In this document: positions 38,207-48,388 of the stretch, piece after piece
How positions within the stretch are numbered: the first letter of the stretch is position 1
Layout: every line of letters starts with the position of its first letter
Source: SAR116 cluster bacterium AG-337-N21
GTDB taxonomy: Bacteria > Pseudomonadota > Alphaproteobacteria > Puniceispirillales > Marisalimonadaceae
Reading direction: 5' to 3'
NCBI GenBank assembly: GCA_003282145.1
Contig: QBZZ01000009.1
Span: 1-64,000 of the forward strand
Length of the DNA: 64,000 bases
Program-made: the position numbers and the translations under genes
The notes under the pieces: generated by a model
The model's database searches: none
The model's input: only the letters and a program-made list of their open reading frames with translations
What the model was told of the DNA's origin: nothing

Positions 38207-39604
38207 TAAGTTACCTAATTTTCTGACTTTACTAATTTTTTTCTCTAATAATTTCCAATTATCATTTTTATTAATTTCCTCCCATATTTGCTCCACTTCA
38301 TCTATAAGCATATTTTCTCTATTTTTATTTATTGATTTTCTTTTTTCTAAAGCTCCTTTAGATGATTGGCTGTCTTTAAGAATATCTGTAATTTTCAAGA
38401 ATCCTTCAACCTTGTATTTATTTCCATAATTAGTCTTCAAACAGTCTATTACTGCTTCTTTGCCACCGAAGAAATCATAGAAAAAGGACGCAAATTCTAT
38501 TTTATGTTTTTCACTTTCATTTAACAAAACATTCATAATTTCACTTAGGCTTTTAGAATCTATATCTTGTATTCCAATTCTCCAACAAAAATGTCTTTTA
38601 AGAGATAAGTGAAAAGTTGTGGAAAATTCGTTTAATATTTCAATAATTCTTTTTTCATTAATTAACTTATTGAAACTTTTACCTAACTGAGTTAAAGCCC
38701 ATAATGCCGCTTCTGGCTGCCTACCAAATGAATACCTACCATTGTGATCAAAATAAGCCGCAGTAAAATTTTGATTTGCATATTGTATAAATCTCCATGG
38801 ACCAAAATCAAAAACTTCACCAGTTACATTAAAATTGTCCGTATTTAAAACGCCATGTACAAAACCTGAAATTATAATTTTACCCATTGAGGTAGCAATG
38901 TTTTTTACACACTCTAAAAAAATTGTCTCTATAAAAACATCACGATTACTACTTTTATTAATATGAGTAAAATAGTTATCTCTTAAATAATCTATTAGTG
39001 TTTCAAGATTATCCTGTTGATTTAAATAGGCTAATCTTTGAAAAGTACCAATTCTTATATGACCATTACTTCTTCTGACTAAAACTGCAGATCTAGTTGG
39101 AGACGGCTCATCATTTCTATGAAGTTTCTCTTCCGTTTCAATTATTGATAAAGTTTGGCTAGTTGCCACACCTAATGCAGATAAAAACTCTGTAGCTAAT
39201 AATTCACGAATTGCTCCTTTCAATGTTAGTCTTCCATCCCCTCCTCTACTATATTTTGTCTGTCCAGATCCTTTTGTTCCAAGATCCCATAAGTTTTTAT
39301 TCTTATCTAAAAACTGTGCTAATAGAAAACCTCTTCCATCGCCCAATTCAGAATTGTAATGTCCAAATTGATGACCGTGATATTTTAAAGCCAATGGACC
39401 ATGATTTACTCCGGGATATTTAGAAAATTTCCCGAAATAATCTATCCATTCATGATCTGATAGGCCATCAAAACCAATTAGTTTAGCAGCCCTATTATTT
39501 CTAAATCTTAAAATGTGATTTGGGAATAGCGCTGGTTTAGCAATATCATAAAATGCGTTACCTAAGCTAAAATGATTATTCATAACTTTAGAATTATTTT
39601 TCAT
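38177..39604 (-). CDS. selO: Protein adenylyltransferase SelO (YdiU)
   Basis: Pseudokinase-fold enzyme that AMPylates redox proteins. Hallmarks are ELGDGRGFLLAQF, GTKGSGQTKYSRGGDGRLTL, the ARG/K-binding SPTRSAVLVRRS, and the DFGPWRFIQYANQNFTA metal-binding region. At 475 aa it is full length, close to E. coli SelO (478 aa). It lacks a visible selenocysteine. It sits 18 bases after msrP, suggesting a redox-stress transcription unit aspC-msrP-selO (inference). Confidence 0.94.
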   Translation of the reverse strand: MKNNSKVMNNHFSLGNAFYDIAKPALFPNHILRFRNNRAAKLIGFDGLSDHEWIDYFGKFSKYPGVNHGPLALKYHGHQFGHYNSELGDGRGFLLAQFLDKNKNLWDLGTKGSGQTKYSRGGDGRLTLKGAIRELLATEFLSALGVATSQTLSIIETEEKLHRNDEPSPTRSAVLVRRSNGHIRIGTFQRLAYLNQQDNLETLIDYLRDNYFTHINKSSNRDVFIETIFLECVKNIATSMGKIIISGFVHGVLNTDNFNVTGEVFDFGPWRFIQYANQNFTAAYFDHNGRYSFGRQPEAALWALTQLGKSFNKLINEKRIIEILNEFSTTFHLSLKRHFCWRIGIQDIDSKSLSEIMNVLLNESEKHKIEFASFFYDFFGGKEAVIDCLKTNYGNKYKVEGFLKITDILKDSQSSKGALEKRKSINKNRENMLIDEVEQIWEEINKNDNWKLLEKKISKVRKLGNLLESQKLVNF

Positions 39605-39622
39605 AAACAGATTTACATTCGT

Positions 39623-40582
39623 TTATCTAAAAAGATTATTCTGCAAACTTTTCTCTAATTTATTATACATGTAAGAAACGTGATCACCATATCCATTATA
39701 AATAACCGTGGGTATCCTTCCATCAACTCCTAATTGTTGCTCAGATCTTTGTGACCACCTAGGATGTGGTATATTTGGATTAACATTAGCCCAAAATCCA
39801 TATTCTTTAGGTGAAAGTTTTTCCCACAAACCTATAGGTCTTTTATTTACAAAACTAATTTTTACAATTGATTTTATAGATTTAAAACCATATTTCCATG
39901 GAAGAATTAGGCGTAGTGGAGCACCATTCTGATTTGGTAATTTTTTGCCATAAATACCTGTGGCAATAAAACTTAAATCATTTTTTGCTTCTTCAAAAGT
40001 AATACCCTCTTGATAAGGCCATGGATACCATTTTTGTTTTTGTCCTGGCGCAATATCTGGGTTAAAAAAAGTTTCAAACTTTACGTATTTAGCATCAGTC
40101 TTTGGCTCAACAAGTGATAAGATTTTATTAATAGGAAAACCAGCCCATGGCACTGTCATTGACCATGCTTCCACACATCTAAATCTATAAACTCTTTCTT
40201 CAATTCCACCAATTTTTTTTAATAAATCGTTAACATCTATAGTTAATGGTTTATTTACCAATCCATCAATTGTTAATAACCAAGGATCTGTTTTAAGCTG
40301 TGCAGCTCTTCTCCAAATATTTTTGCTTGAACCAAATTCATAAAAGTTTGTATAGGTAGTTGCTAAGCTTTCTTTTGTAAGACCTCTGTCAACTTTGTAG
40401 AAATTGTTAGTTATTGGAGGATAAAATGAACTTAATGCTTTAAAAGGAATAAATGACGCACTAGGAACAACTAAGGAGCCTATAGCTAAATTTTTAATAA
40501 TTTTTCGTCGTGAATTAAAAACACTTTCGCTTGTAATGCTACTTTCTTTTAAATTCCAAATCTTATTTTTTTTAAGAAACAC
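39623..40582 (-). CDS. msrP: Protein-methionine-sulfoxide reductase catalytic subunit MsrP
   Basis: Periplasmic molybdopterin enzyme that repairs oxidised methionine. A Tat signal with RR (25-26) in NSRRKIIKNLAIGSLVVP is followed by the sulfite-oxidase-like domain with the molybdenum-ligand cysteine C136 in YRFRCVEAWSMTVPWAGFP. The start is taken as GTG at 40582 preceded by a GGAG Shine-Dalgarno six bases upstream, and this places LKESSITSESVF as in E. coli MsrP; an in-frame GTG at 40594 would add four residues. The usual partner MsrQ, a haem-binding membrane protein, is not adjacent. Confidence 0.93.
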   Translation of the reverse strand: MFLKKNKIWNLKESSITSESVFNSRRKIIKNLAIGSLVVPSASFIPFKALSSFYPPITNNFYKVDRGLTKESLATTYTNFYEFGSSKNIWRRAAQLKTDPWLLTIDGLVNKPLTIDVNDLLKKIGGIEERVYRFRCVEAWSMTVPWAGFPINKILSLVEPKTDAKYVKFETFFNPDIAPGQKQKWYPWPYQEGITFEEAKNDLSFIATGIYGKKLPNQNGAPLRLILPWKYGFKSIKSIVKISFVNKRPIGLWEKLSPKEYGFWANVNPNIPHPRWSQRSEQQLGVDGRIPTVIYNGYGDHVSYMYNKLEKSLQNNLFR

Positions 40583-40599
40583 GTTCCACTCCACAATTT

Positions 40600-41802
40600 T
40601 TAAGATAAGCTTAATACTGCTTTTTCAATCCTATTCATCGCTTCTTTTAACAAGTCTAAACTTGTTGCATATGAGATTCTAAAGAAAGGTTCTAATCCAA
40701 AAGCTACTCCAGGTACGGCTGCTACTTCTGCTGTTTCTAAGAGCCATTCAACAATATCTGTATCATTCTTTAATATTATTCCTTCGTTTGTTTTTTTTCC
40801 TACTAAGCCAGAAACATTTGGATAAGCATAAAAGGCTCCTTTAGGTAACAAACAACTTATACCTTGAATATTATTGAGTTTACTTACAACAAAGTGTCTC
40901 CTCTCATTAAAAGCTTTTAAACAAGGTTTTAAAAAGTCATTACTTCCACTTATTCCCGCCAATGCAGCATACTGTGAAATGGATGAGGCATTGGAAGTTG
41001 ACTGTCCTTGGATTTTAATCATCGCTTTGATTAATATTTCAGGACCAACTGCATATCCAATTCGCCAACCCGTCATACAATGACTTTTTGAAACACCATT
41101 TACAGTTAACACTCTATCTTTTAAATCAGGAGCAACTTGAGCAAATGTAAAGAATTCAAAATTGTCATAAACTATATATTCATATATATCATCTGTCATA
41201 ACATATAAATTTTTATGTTTTCTCACAACGTCAGCAATTTCTTCAAGCTCTTTTCTAGAATAACAAGATCCAGTTGGATTAGACGGACTATTTAATATCA
41301 ACCACTTGCTTTTTTTAGTTATAACTTGTTCTAATTCTTTAGCTGTAAGTTTAAAGTCTGTTTCTTGAGTACAACTTATAATAACAGGCTTACCTCCAGC
41401 TAACAAAGTCATATCAGGATATGATACCCAGTATGGAGCTGGAATTATCACTTCATCATCTTTATTTATAGAACCAACCAGTGCGTTGAACAAAATTTGT
41501 TTCCCACCAGTACCTACAATCACGTCATTTATTGAATAACTCAAACCATTATCCTTTTTAAACTTATCAATTATGGCTTGCCTAAGTTCTGGTATACCTT
41601 CTACATTCGTGTACTTTGTATATCCTTTGTGAATTGCATCTATAGCAGCCACCTTTATATGATCTGGTGTATCAAAATCAGGTTCACCAGACGATAATCC
41701 AATAACTTTTTTTCCTTCTCTTTTTAATTGCGCTGCTTTGGCTGTTATGACCATTGTTGCAGAAGGTTTTATTCTATTTAAACTGTCAGAAATAAAAGTC
41801 AT
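40600..41802 (-). CDS. aspC: Aspartate aminotransferase (class I PLP-dependent)
   Basis: Fold-type I aminotransferase interconverting aspartate and oxaloacetate with 2-oxoglutarate/glutamate. Residues typical of the type Ib enzymes include GLSSGEPDFDTPDHI, ILNSPSNPTGSCYSR and the PLP-lysine in VNGVSKSHCMTGWRIGY. The 400-aa length is normal. It starts a minus-strand run of aspC, msrP and selO with short spacers (17 and 18 bases). Prephenate or other keto acid activity cannot be excluded. Confidence 0.93.
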   Translation of the reverse strand: MTFISDSLNRIKPSATMVITAKAAQLKREGKKVIGLSSGEPDFDTPDHIKVAAIDAIHKGYTKYTNVEGIPELRQAIIDKFKKDNGLSYSINDVIVGTGGKQILFNALVGSINKDDEVIIPAPYWVSYPDMTLLAGGKPVIISCTQETDFKLTAKELEQVITKKSKWLILNSPSNPTGSCYSRKELEEIADVVRKHKNLYVMTDDIYEYIVYDNFEFFTFAQVAPDLKDRVLTVNGVSKSHCMTGWRIGYAVGPEILIKAMIKIQGQSTSNASSISQYAALAGISGSNDFLKPCLKAFNERRHFVVSKLNNIQGISCLLPKGAFYAYPNVSGLVGKKTNEGIILKNDTDIVEWLLETAEVAAVPGVAFGLEPFFRISYATSLDLLKEAMNRIEKAVLSLS

Positions 41803-41936
41803 ATTTAAACTCCAAAAAAAGAAACTTAGTTATTATTAAGATCTACTACAAAATATAGTTGTTAAAAATCTTTTTTATTAATTAATTGGTAATTTTTTGA
41901 TATAAAGCTTTTTATGCCAAATTAATTACGTATTTA

Positions 41937-44006
41937 ATGAAAATGAACAACATTGAAAAATTAAATTATAATATTTCAAATTCTTTGAAATCTAATTTTA
42001 ATCTAAAATCTGATTTTATTCCTACTGGAGACCAACCACAAGCAATAGACGAGTTAATCTCAGGTGTTAATAATAATGAAAAAGATCAAGTTTTACTTGG
42101 TGTTACAGGTTCAGGTAAAACTTTCACCATGGCCCATGTCATTAATTCACTAAATAGACCAGCATTGGTAATGGCTCCTAATAAGACACTTGCAGCTCAA
42201 CTTTATGGAGAAATGAAAGATTTTTTTCCTGAAAATGCTGTTGAGTATTTTGTGTCATACTATGACTATTATCAACCAGAGGCATATGTACCTCGTTCAG
42301 ACACATATATTGAAAAAGAATCAAGTATCAATGATCAAATTGATAGAATGCGCCATTCTGCAACAAGAGCTTTACTTGAAAGAAAAGACGTTATTATTGT
42401 TGCATCGGTATCTTGTATTTATGGTATTGGATCAGTAGAAACATATTCAAAAATGACAATGACTTTAAAAGAAGGACAAGATTTTCCACGACAAAAATTA
42501 TTAAGACAATTTACTGAACTTCAATACACTAGAAACGATATGTCCTTTGTAAGAGGTACATTTAGAGTAAGAGGAGATATAATAGAGATATTTCCAGCAC
42601 ACCTAGAAACTGTTGCTTGGAGAATAACTTTATTCGGTGATGAAATTGAAAATTTATTTGAGGTAGATGCTTTAACAGGGCAGAAACTATCAAAATTAAG
42701 TTCGATTAAAATTTATGCTAACTCTCATTATGTCACACCAAGACCAACTTTAAATGAAGCTATAAAATCTATAAAAGAGGAGTTAAAACATCATTTAGAT
42801 TTCTTATACAAAAGCAATAAATTAGTTGAAGCACAAAGACTTGAGCAACGAACTAATTTTGATCTTGAAATGATGCTTGCTGCTGGGACATGCCCAGGAA
42901 TAGAAAATTACAGTAGATACCTGTCGGGTAGAAATCCTGGAGAACCTCCACCTACTCTTTTTGAGTATTTACCTGACGATGCGCTTGTGTTTACAGATGA
43001 AAGCCATATAACAGTAAGTCAAATAGGTGCAATGTATAAAGGTGATTTTAGAAGAAAATCTACTTTATCAGAATATGGTTTTAGATTACCTTCTTGCTTG
43101 GATAACCGACCTTTGAAATTTGAAGAATGGGAGGCTTTTAGACCTCATACTATTCACGTTTCAGCCACTCCTGGAGAGTGGGAACTAAATAAAACTAATG
43201 GTATATTTATTGAACAATCAGTCAGACCAACTGGTCTTATAGATCCTAAAATAACTATAAGACCTACTAAAACTCAAGTTGATGATTTAATTCATGAAAC
43301 AAAGTTGCAATCTGAAAAAGGAAATAGAGTTTTAATTACCACACTAACCAAAAAAATGGCTGAAGCTTTGAGTGAGTATATGTTTGAGGCTGGTTTAAAA
43401 GTAAGGTACATTCACTCAGACGTAGATACACTTGAACGTATTGAAATAATAAGAGATTTGAGATTAGGAATTTTTGATGCACTAATAGGAATTAATCTTT
43501 TAAGAGAAGGTTTAGATATTCCAGAGTGCGCACTAGTTGCTATATTAGATGCTGATAAAGAGGGATACCTTAGATCAAAAACATCACTTATCCAAACTAT
43601 TGGACGTGCAGCAAGACATGTTGAAGGTAATGTCATATTATATGCTGATACAATAACTGGATCAATGCAGTACGCTATTGATGAAACAAACAGAAGAAGA
43701 AAAAAACAAATTGATTATAATATAAAGAATAAAATAACTCCAAAAACAGTTATTAGTAAAATTTCTAATATATTAGAAAATCTTAATGAAGAAGGTGAAG
43801 AGTATAAAAGTTCTAAACATGTTGGAAAAAGTATAAAACAATCAATTCAAGAACTTCAGTCAGATATGGAAAAAGCAGCAAGCAACCTTGAATTTGAAGA
43901 GGCTGCAAAAATTAGGGATAAAATAAAAATCTTGCAACAAAAAGAATTAGGATTGATGGTTGCTCCTAAAGAAAATTACAGAACTAAATTTATTAAAAAG
44001 AAGTAA
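41937..44006 (+). CDS. uvrB: Excinuclease ABC subunit UvrB
   Basis: DNA damage-verification helicase of nucleotide excision repair. Walker [11 protein letters not shown] is near residues 55-64, the DNA-inserting beta-hairpin [12 protein letters not shown] near 102-113, DESH follows, and helicase motifs run through [20 protein letters not shown]. The C-terminal UVR motif [22 protein letters not shown] binds UvrC. 689 aa, with a short N-terminal extension relative to E. coli. It heads a plus-strand run with uvrC 44 bases downstream. Confidence 0.98.
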   Translation: MKMNNIEKLNYNISNSLKSNFNLKSDFIPTGDQPQAIDELISGVNNNEKDQVLLGVTGSGKTFTMAHVINSLNRPALVMAPNKTLAAQLYGEMKDFFPENAVEYFVSYYDYYQPEAYVPRSDTYIEKESSINDQIDRMRHSATRALLERKDVIIVASVSCIYGIGSVETYSKMTMTLKEGQDFPRQKLLRQFTELQYTRNDMSFVRGTFRVRGDIIEIFPAHLETVAWRITLFGDEIENLFEVDALTGQKLSKLSSIKIYANSHYVTPRPTLNEAIKSIKEELKHHLDFLYKSNKLVEAQRLEQRTNFDLEMMLAAGTCPGIENYSRYLSGRNPGEPPPTLFEYLPDDALVFTDESHITVSQIGAMYKGDFRRKSTLSEYGFRLPSCLDNRPLKFEEWEAFRPHTIHVSATPGEWELNKTNGIFIEQSVRPTGLIDPKITIRPTKTQVDDLIHETKLQSEKGNRVLITTLTKKMAEALSEYMFEAGLKVRYIHSDVDTLERIEIIRDLRLGIFDALIGINLLREGLDIPECALVAILDADKEGYLRSKTSLIQTIGRAARHVEGNVILYADTITGSMQYAIDETNRRRKKQIDYNIKNKITPKTVISKISNILENLNEEGEEYKSSKHVGKSIKQSIQELQSDMEKAASNLEFEEAAKIRDKIKILQQKELGLMVAPKENYRTKFIKKK

Positions 44007-44050
44007 ACAAACTATTTATTAAAATTAATTTAAGGTGCAAAATTTACTAT

Positions 44051-45928
44051 ATGAAAAAAAAGATTAAACCTTCTCTTAGTAACGGGATTAAGGTTATAAA
44101 AAATGAATTAAGAACAATTCCTGAAAAATCTGGAATTTATCAGATGTTGGGAGAAAACGAAGAGTATTTATATATTGGTAAAGCAAAAAATCTAAAAAAT
44201 AGAGTTGGTTTTTACACTCAGCCAAAAAGACTTAACTCAAGACTAACGTACATGGTCTCAAGTACAGTTAAAATGGAGATTATTATTACGTCGTCTGAGG
44301 TTGAAGCTCTATTATTAGAGTCGAATTTAATTAAAAAATTCGAACCAATTTACAATATATTACTTAAGGACGACAAAAGTTTTAGTTCTATATTATTTAA
44401 TTTGTCACACCCATTTCCACAAATATCTACTCATCGAGGATCAAGAACTATAAGAGGAGAATACTTTGGACCATTTGTATCTAAAAGAACGATTTACAAA
44501 ACAATTGAAACATTGCAAAAGGCATTTTTACTGAGAACTTGCAATGATAATATATTCAAATCAAGAACTAGACCCTGTCTACAATATCAAATAAAAAGAT
44601 GTAGCGCTCCCTGTGTCAATTTTATATCTGAAGAAAATTATAAAAAAACTGTGGTTGAGGCCAAAAACTTTCTAAATGGGAATTCAAAAAAAATAAAACA
44701 AAATTTAATAGACAAAATGTATGATGCGTCTAATAAACAAAATTTTGAAGCTGCAGCAATTTTCAGAAATAGAGTAAAAGCTCTAACAGAAGTAAATGCA
44801 AGTCAGAATATTAATATACCAAACGTTAAAAATATTGATTTTTTAGTAATAAAAAAAATTGATAATAAAGTTGTAATACAAATGACTATTATTAGGAACG
44901 GTTGTAACTACGGATCAAAATCTTATTTCCCTAATCCTGGAAGAAATGGGACTGATGTTAACGAAAATGAAATCATGCAAGCATTTATATGCCAATTCTA
45001 CGAAAAAAATATTCCTGCAGAGAGTATACTTGTTAATGAATATCCTAAAGATAAATCCCTCATTGAAGAATTTCTGAGAACAAAACATGCATTTAAAGTT
45101 GAAATTCAATCTCCTCAAAGAGGTAAAAAATTAGAACTTATTAATTCTACCCTAAAAAATGCTGAAGAAAACCTTAATAGAAAAATCTATGAAAAATCAT
45201 CAAATCAAAAAAATTTATTAAAACTTCAAGATACCTTCCATTTTATAAAGAAAATAAAAAAATTAGAAGTGTATGACAATTCGCACCATCAAGGCAAATC
45301 ACCTGTCGGTGCAATGATAGCTTTTAATGAAGATGGTTTTTTGAAATCATTATACAGAAAGTATAATATAAATTCTGAGTGGAAAAACAAAAATTCGTCA
45401 AAAAATACTGAAACTCTGAATAATAATGATTATTTAATGATGAAAGAAGTCATTGAAAGAAGGTTTACTGGAAAAGCTTCTTCAAGTTATCCTGATTTAT
45501 TGATAATTGACGGCGGGAAAGGTCATTTGAATACTGTTCTATCCGTACTTAAAAAATTGAAAATTACAAATATTGAAGTATTAGCAGTTTCTAAAGGTAT
45601 AAAAAGAGATGCAGGAAGAGAAAGCTTTTATACCAAGTATAACAATAAAATTATATTTGAAAAAGATGACACAATTTTATTTTTTCTTCAAAAATTAAGA
45701 GATGAAGTTCACAGATACGCCATTACTGGCCATAGACTAAAAAGTAAAAAAAGATTATTTCAAAACCCATTAGATGAAATAGACGGTATAGGTGCTCAAA
45801 GAAAGAAATCATTGCTTGATGAATTCGGTTCAGCAAAAGCTGTTGGAACAGCCAGCTTAAAGGATTTATTAAAAGTTGAAGGAATTAACAAGTCAACAGC
45901 ACAAAAAGTATTTAACTTTTTTAATTAA
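44051..45928 (+). CDS. uvrC: Excinuclease ABC subunit UvrC
   Basis: Dual-incision nuclease of nucleotide excision repair. The N-terminal GIY-YIG domain (SGIYQMLGENEEYLYIGKAK, about 27-46), four cysteines C164, C176, C184 and C188 that form the reported UvrC iron-sulfur site, a UVR domain, the RNase H-like endonuclease (LEVYDNSHHQG, DLLIIDGGKGHL) and tandem HhH at the C terminus are all intact. 625 aa, standard length. Synteny uvrC-pgsA-moaD-moaE is typical of alphaproteobacteria. Confidence 0.98.
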   Translation: MKKKIKPSLSNGIKVIKNELRTIPEKSGIYQMLGENEEYLYIGKAKNLKNRVGFYTQPKRLNSRLTYMVSSTVKMEIIITSSEVEALLLESNLIKKFEPIYNILLKDDKSFSSILFNLSHPFPQISTHRGSRTIRGEYFGPFVSKRTIYKTIETLQKAFLLRTCNDNIFKSRTRPCLQYQIKRCSAPCVNFISEENYKKTVVEAKNFLNGNSKKIKQNLIDKMYDASNKQNFEAAAIFRNRVKALTEVNASQNINIPNVKNIDFLVIKKIDNKVVIQMTIIRNGCNYGSKSYFPNPGRNGTDVNENEIMQAFICQFYEKNIPAESILVNEYPKDKSLIEEFLRTKHAFKVEIQSPQRGKKLELINSTLKNAEENLNRKIYEKSSNQKNLLKLQDTFHFIKKIKKLEVYDNSHHQGKSPVGAMIAFNEDGFLKSLYRKYNINSEWKNKNSSKNTETLNNNDYLMMKEVIERRFTGKASSSYPDLLIIDGGKGHLNTVLSVLKKLKITNIEVLAVSKGIKRDAGRESFYTKYNNKIIFEKDDTILFFLQKLRDEVHRYAITGHRLKSKKRLFQNPLDEIDGIGAQRKKSLLDEFGSAKAVGTASLKDLLKVEGINKSTAQKVFNFFN

Positions 45929-45999
45929 TAATAATTGCTTAACTATAATAGATTTTACCTTTATTGTAATGACAAAATAGATGTTAAGTAAGGCTGTAA

Positions 46000-46602
46000 A
46001 TGTTAAAAGAAAGTTTAATTAAAAGCATAATACCTAATGGTTTAACTTTGTTCAGATGTTTAACAGCATTATTACTTCCTTTAATTGTTATCTATGGTGG
46101 TGAAATTGGTGCAATAGTTGCTACTCCTTTGTTAATTTTAGCTGGTATGACTGACTATTTTGATGGTTTTTATGCTAGAAAATATAAAGTCATATCCAAT
46201 TTTGGAAAAATTCTAGATCCAATTGCTGATAAACTTTTAGTAATTGGATTAATTTTTGCTCTAGCTTCAGAGCATATGTTCGAATATAATTACGCTTTTA
46301 TACCTGCACTTATAATCGTTTTGAGAGAAATTTTAATTAGCGGTATAAGAGAAAGTATTGCTGGTTATGATATTACCTTAAAAGTAACCTTTCTTTCAAA
46401 ATGGAAGACCACAATACAACTGATTGCCTGTGGCAGTTTTTTAGTTTGGCGAACAAATACTTTTTCCTATAATATCGAAGCGTTAGGCACTATTTCATAT
46501 ACTTTTCTGTGGGTTGCAGCCATAATTACTTTTGTAACTGGAATTCAATATATTATGAAATTAGTTTTATTTTTTAAAAATAATAAAAATGAGAGTGAGT
46601 AA
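46000..46602 (+). CDS. pgsA: CDP-diacylglycerol--glycerol-3-phosphate 3-phosphatidyltransferase
   Basis: Membrane enzyme that makes phosphatidylglycerophosphate, the first committed step to phosphatidylglycerol and cardiolipin. The CDP-alcohol phosphotransferase motif is intact with all acidic residues: DYFDGFYARKYKVISNFGK then LDPIADK. Several transmembrane segments flank it. 200 aa, normal. It precedes moaD with a one-base TAATG overlap. Confidence 0.96.
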   Translation: MLKESLIKSIIPNGLTLFRCLTALLLPLIVIYGGEIGAIVATPLLILAGMTDYFDGFYARKYKVISNFGKILDPIADKLLVIGLIFALASEHMFEYNYAFIPALIIVLREILISGIRESIAGYDITLKVTFLSKWKTTIQLIACGSFLVWRTNTFSYNIEALGTISYTFLWVAAIITFVTGIQYIMKLVLFFKNNKNESE

Positions 46603-46853
46603 TGGTTATAAAATACTTTTCTTGGATTAGAGAACATATTGGTAAGTCAGAAGAACTTATTGAACTACCTGATAATGTAAAAAACATAAGTGAACTTATC
46701 AATTACCTAAATAATTTGGACGATAATTACAAAAAAGTTTTTGTAAAAAAAAATTTAATTAAAATTGCTTTAAACAAAACATATTGCTCTGTTGAAACAA
46801 AAATTAGTAATAATGACGAAATAGCTTTTTTCCCCCCTGTGACAGGAGGATAA
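46602..46853 (+). CDS. moaD: Molybdopterin synthase small subunit MoaD
   Basis: Ubiquitin-fold sulfur carrier of molybdenum cofactor biosynthesis. The 83-residue protein ends in the required di-glycine (VTGG), activated as thiocarboxylate. It overlaps pgsA by one base and is immediately followed by moaE without spacer. MsrP in this window is a potential consumer of the cofactor. Confidence 0.95.
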   Translation: MVIKYFSWIREHIGKSEELIELPDNVKNISELINYLNNLDDNYKKVFVKKNLIKIALNKTYCSVETKISNNDEIAFFPPVTGG

Positions 46854-47330
46854 ATGGATAGAAAAATAACGATCCAAGTTAAAATCAAAATACAGAAACA
46901 AGATTTTGATGTTTCAGAAGAGACTAAAATTTTAAGAGAAAATCAAACAGGTGCAATTGTGAATTTTGTTGGCGTTGTGAGAGGTTTTGATGAAAGAAAC
47001 AGTAGTTTAGTAGATTCAATGACACTCGAGCATTATCCCGGAATGACTGAATTAGAAATTGAAAAAATTGTTAAACAAAGCTGTGAAAGATGGAATATTA
47101 CTGGAGTAACTGTAATACATAGAGTTGGTAAATTATTACCCTCAGATCAAATTGTTTTTGTTGGTGTGTCTGCAAAACATAGACAAAACGCTTTTGACAG
47201 TTGCAATTTTATAATGGATTGGCTAAAAACTAAAGCCCCTTTTTGGAAAGTTGAAGAAAATAACAAACAAAAAAAATGGGTTGATTATAATTTATCTGAC
47301 GACGAAGCAACAAAAAAATGGGTTATTTAG
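46854..47330 (+). CDS. moaE: Molybdopterin synthase catalytic subunit MoaE
   Basis: Large subunit that inserts dithiolene sulfurs using thiocarboxylated MoaD. Key patches are GAIVNFVGVVRG, LEHYPGMTELEIEKI, VTVIHRVGKLLPSDQIVFVG and the catalytic lysine region DWLKTKAPFWKVEE. 158 aa, normal. It follows moaD directly and converges on ilvE with only seven bases between stop codons. Confidence 0.96.
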   Translation: MDRKITIQVKIKIQKQDFDVSEETKILRENQTGAIVNFVGVVRGFDERNSSLVDSMTLEHYPGMTELEIEKIVKQSCERWNITGVTVIHRVGKLLPSDQIVFVGVSAKHRQNAFDSCNFIMDWLKTKAPFWKVEENNKQKKWVDYNLSDDEATKKWVI

Positions 47331-47337
47331 AATTTTT

Positions 47338-48216
47338 CTAACTACCATTAACCAAGTCTGAATAAGCTTTTGTCAATTTTAAACAAAATTCAGCTGGTTT
47401 AAACTTGTAATCTCCAATTGATTGAACTGGAGTAACTTCTGCCGCTGTACCTGTTAAAAAACATTCTTCAGCCTCAGCCATTTCTTCTGGCATAATTTTT
47501 CGTTCAATAATCTCAATACCATTTTCTTCAGCAAGTTTCATTACTGTTCTTCTTGTAATTCCATCAAGAAAACAATCAGCTAACGGCGTATGAAGTTTTC
47601 CATCTGGCATTTTAAAAAATATATTAGCACCTGTTGCCTCAGCAACTTGACCCCTATAATCTAACATTAGTGCATCATTATAACCTTTTGCTTCTGCTTC
47701 ATGTTTGGAGAGTGTACAAATCATGTATAAACCAGCGGCTTTAGCATGAACAGGTCCACATTCAGGACTTGGACGTCTCCACTTAGCAATATCAAGTTTG
47801 ATTCCTTGCATTTTTTGATCTGGATCGAAATAACTTGGCCATTCCCAAACAGCAATAGCTACATTTATTTTAGTTGATTGTGCAGAAACAGCCATCATTT
47901 CACTACCTCTCCAAACTACTGGTCTTACATAAGCATCTGACAATGAATTTTTTTCAAGCAAAAGATCTTTTGCTTTTTCTATTTCATTTTTTGAATAAGG
48001 TATTTCCATATCAAGCGACTGGGCGGAGTTAAACAACCGTTCAATATGTTTCTTAGTTTCAAAAATTTTACCTTTATATGCTCTTTCACCTTCAAAAACA
48101 CAACTAGCATAGTGTAAACCATGATTTAATACATGAATGTTAGCTGTTTTCCATTCAACTAAATTTCCATTATGCCATATATAGCCATCACGATTATCAA
48201 ATGAAAAGTTCTCCAA
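47338..48216 (-). CDS. ilvE: Branched-chain-amino-acid aminotransferase
   Basis: Fold-type IV PLP aminotransferase acting on leucine, isoleucine and valine. PLP-lysine is in GPVHAKAAGLYMIC; the family end-block EATGANIFFKMPDG, the ITRRTVMKLAEENGI region and the TGTAAEVTPVQSIGD substrate loop are present. 292 aa, normal. The start is TTG at 48216 with a strong AGGAGG Shine-Dalgarno eight bases upstream. D-amino-acid or aminodeoxychorismate activity in this fold is less likely given the TAAEVTP motif. Confidence 0.94.
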   Translation of the reverse strand: MENFSFDNRDGYIWHNGNLVEWKTANIHVLNHGLHYASCVFEGERAYKGKIFETKKHIERLFNSAQSLDMEIPYSKNEIEKAKDLLLEKNSLSDAYVRPVVWRGSEMMAVSAQSTKINVAIAVWEWPSYFDPDQKMQGIKLDIAKWRRPSPECGPVHAKAAGLYMICTLSKHEAEAKGYNDALMLDYRGQVAEATGANIFFKMPDGKLHTPLADCFLDGITRRTVMKLAEENGIEIIERKIMPEEMAEAEECFLTGTAAEVTPVQSIGDYKFKPAEFCLKLTKAYSDLVNGS

Positions 48217-48328
48217 GAAAAATTCCTCCTAATTTAAACATAATTCATAATCCACATTATAGTTAAATAATCAAATATTAAGAAATAAGTTTTGTAATTA
48301 ATTAAGTATTTTAGTATTTTTATTATTT

Positions 48329-48356
48329 TTAAGATTTATTACTGAGTAAATATAAT
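48329..48356 (+). promoter_or_regulatory. Promoter for the two-component system
   Basis: Perfect -10 TATAAT at 48351-48356 with a fair -35 TTAAGA at 48329-48334 (16-base spacer). The expected start near 48363 lies about 25 bases before the response-regulator ATG. Confidence 0.5.
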
Positions 48357-48388
48357 AAATTCAATGTGAACTGGCCTGTTTTTGTAGA

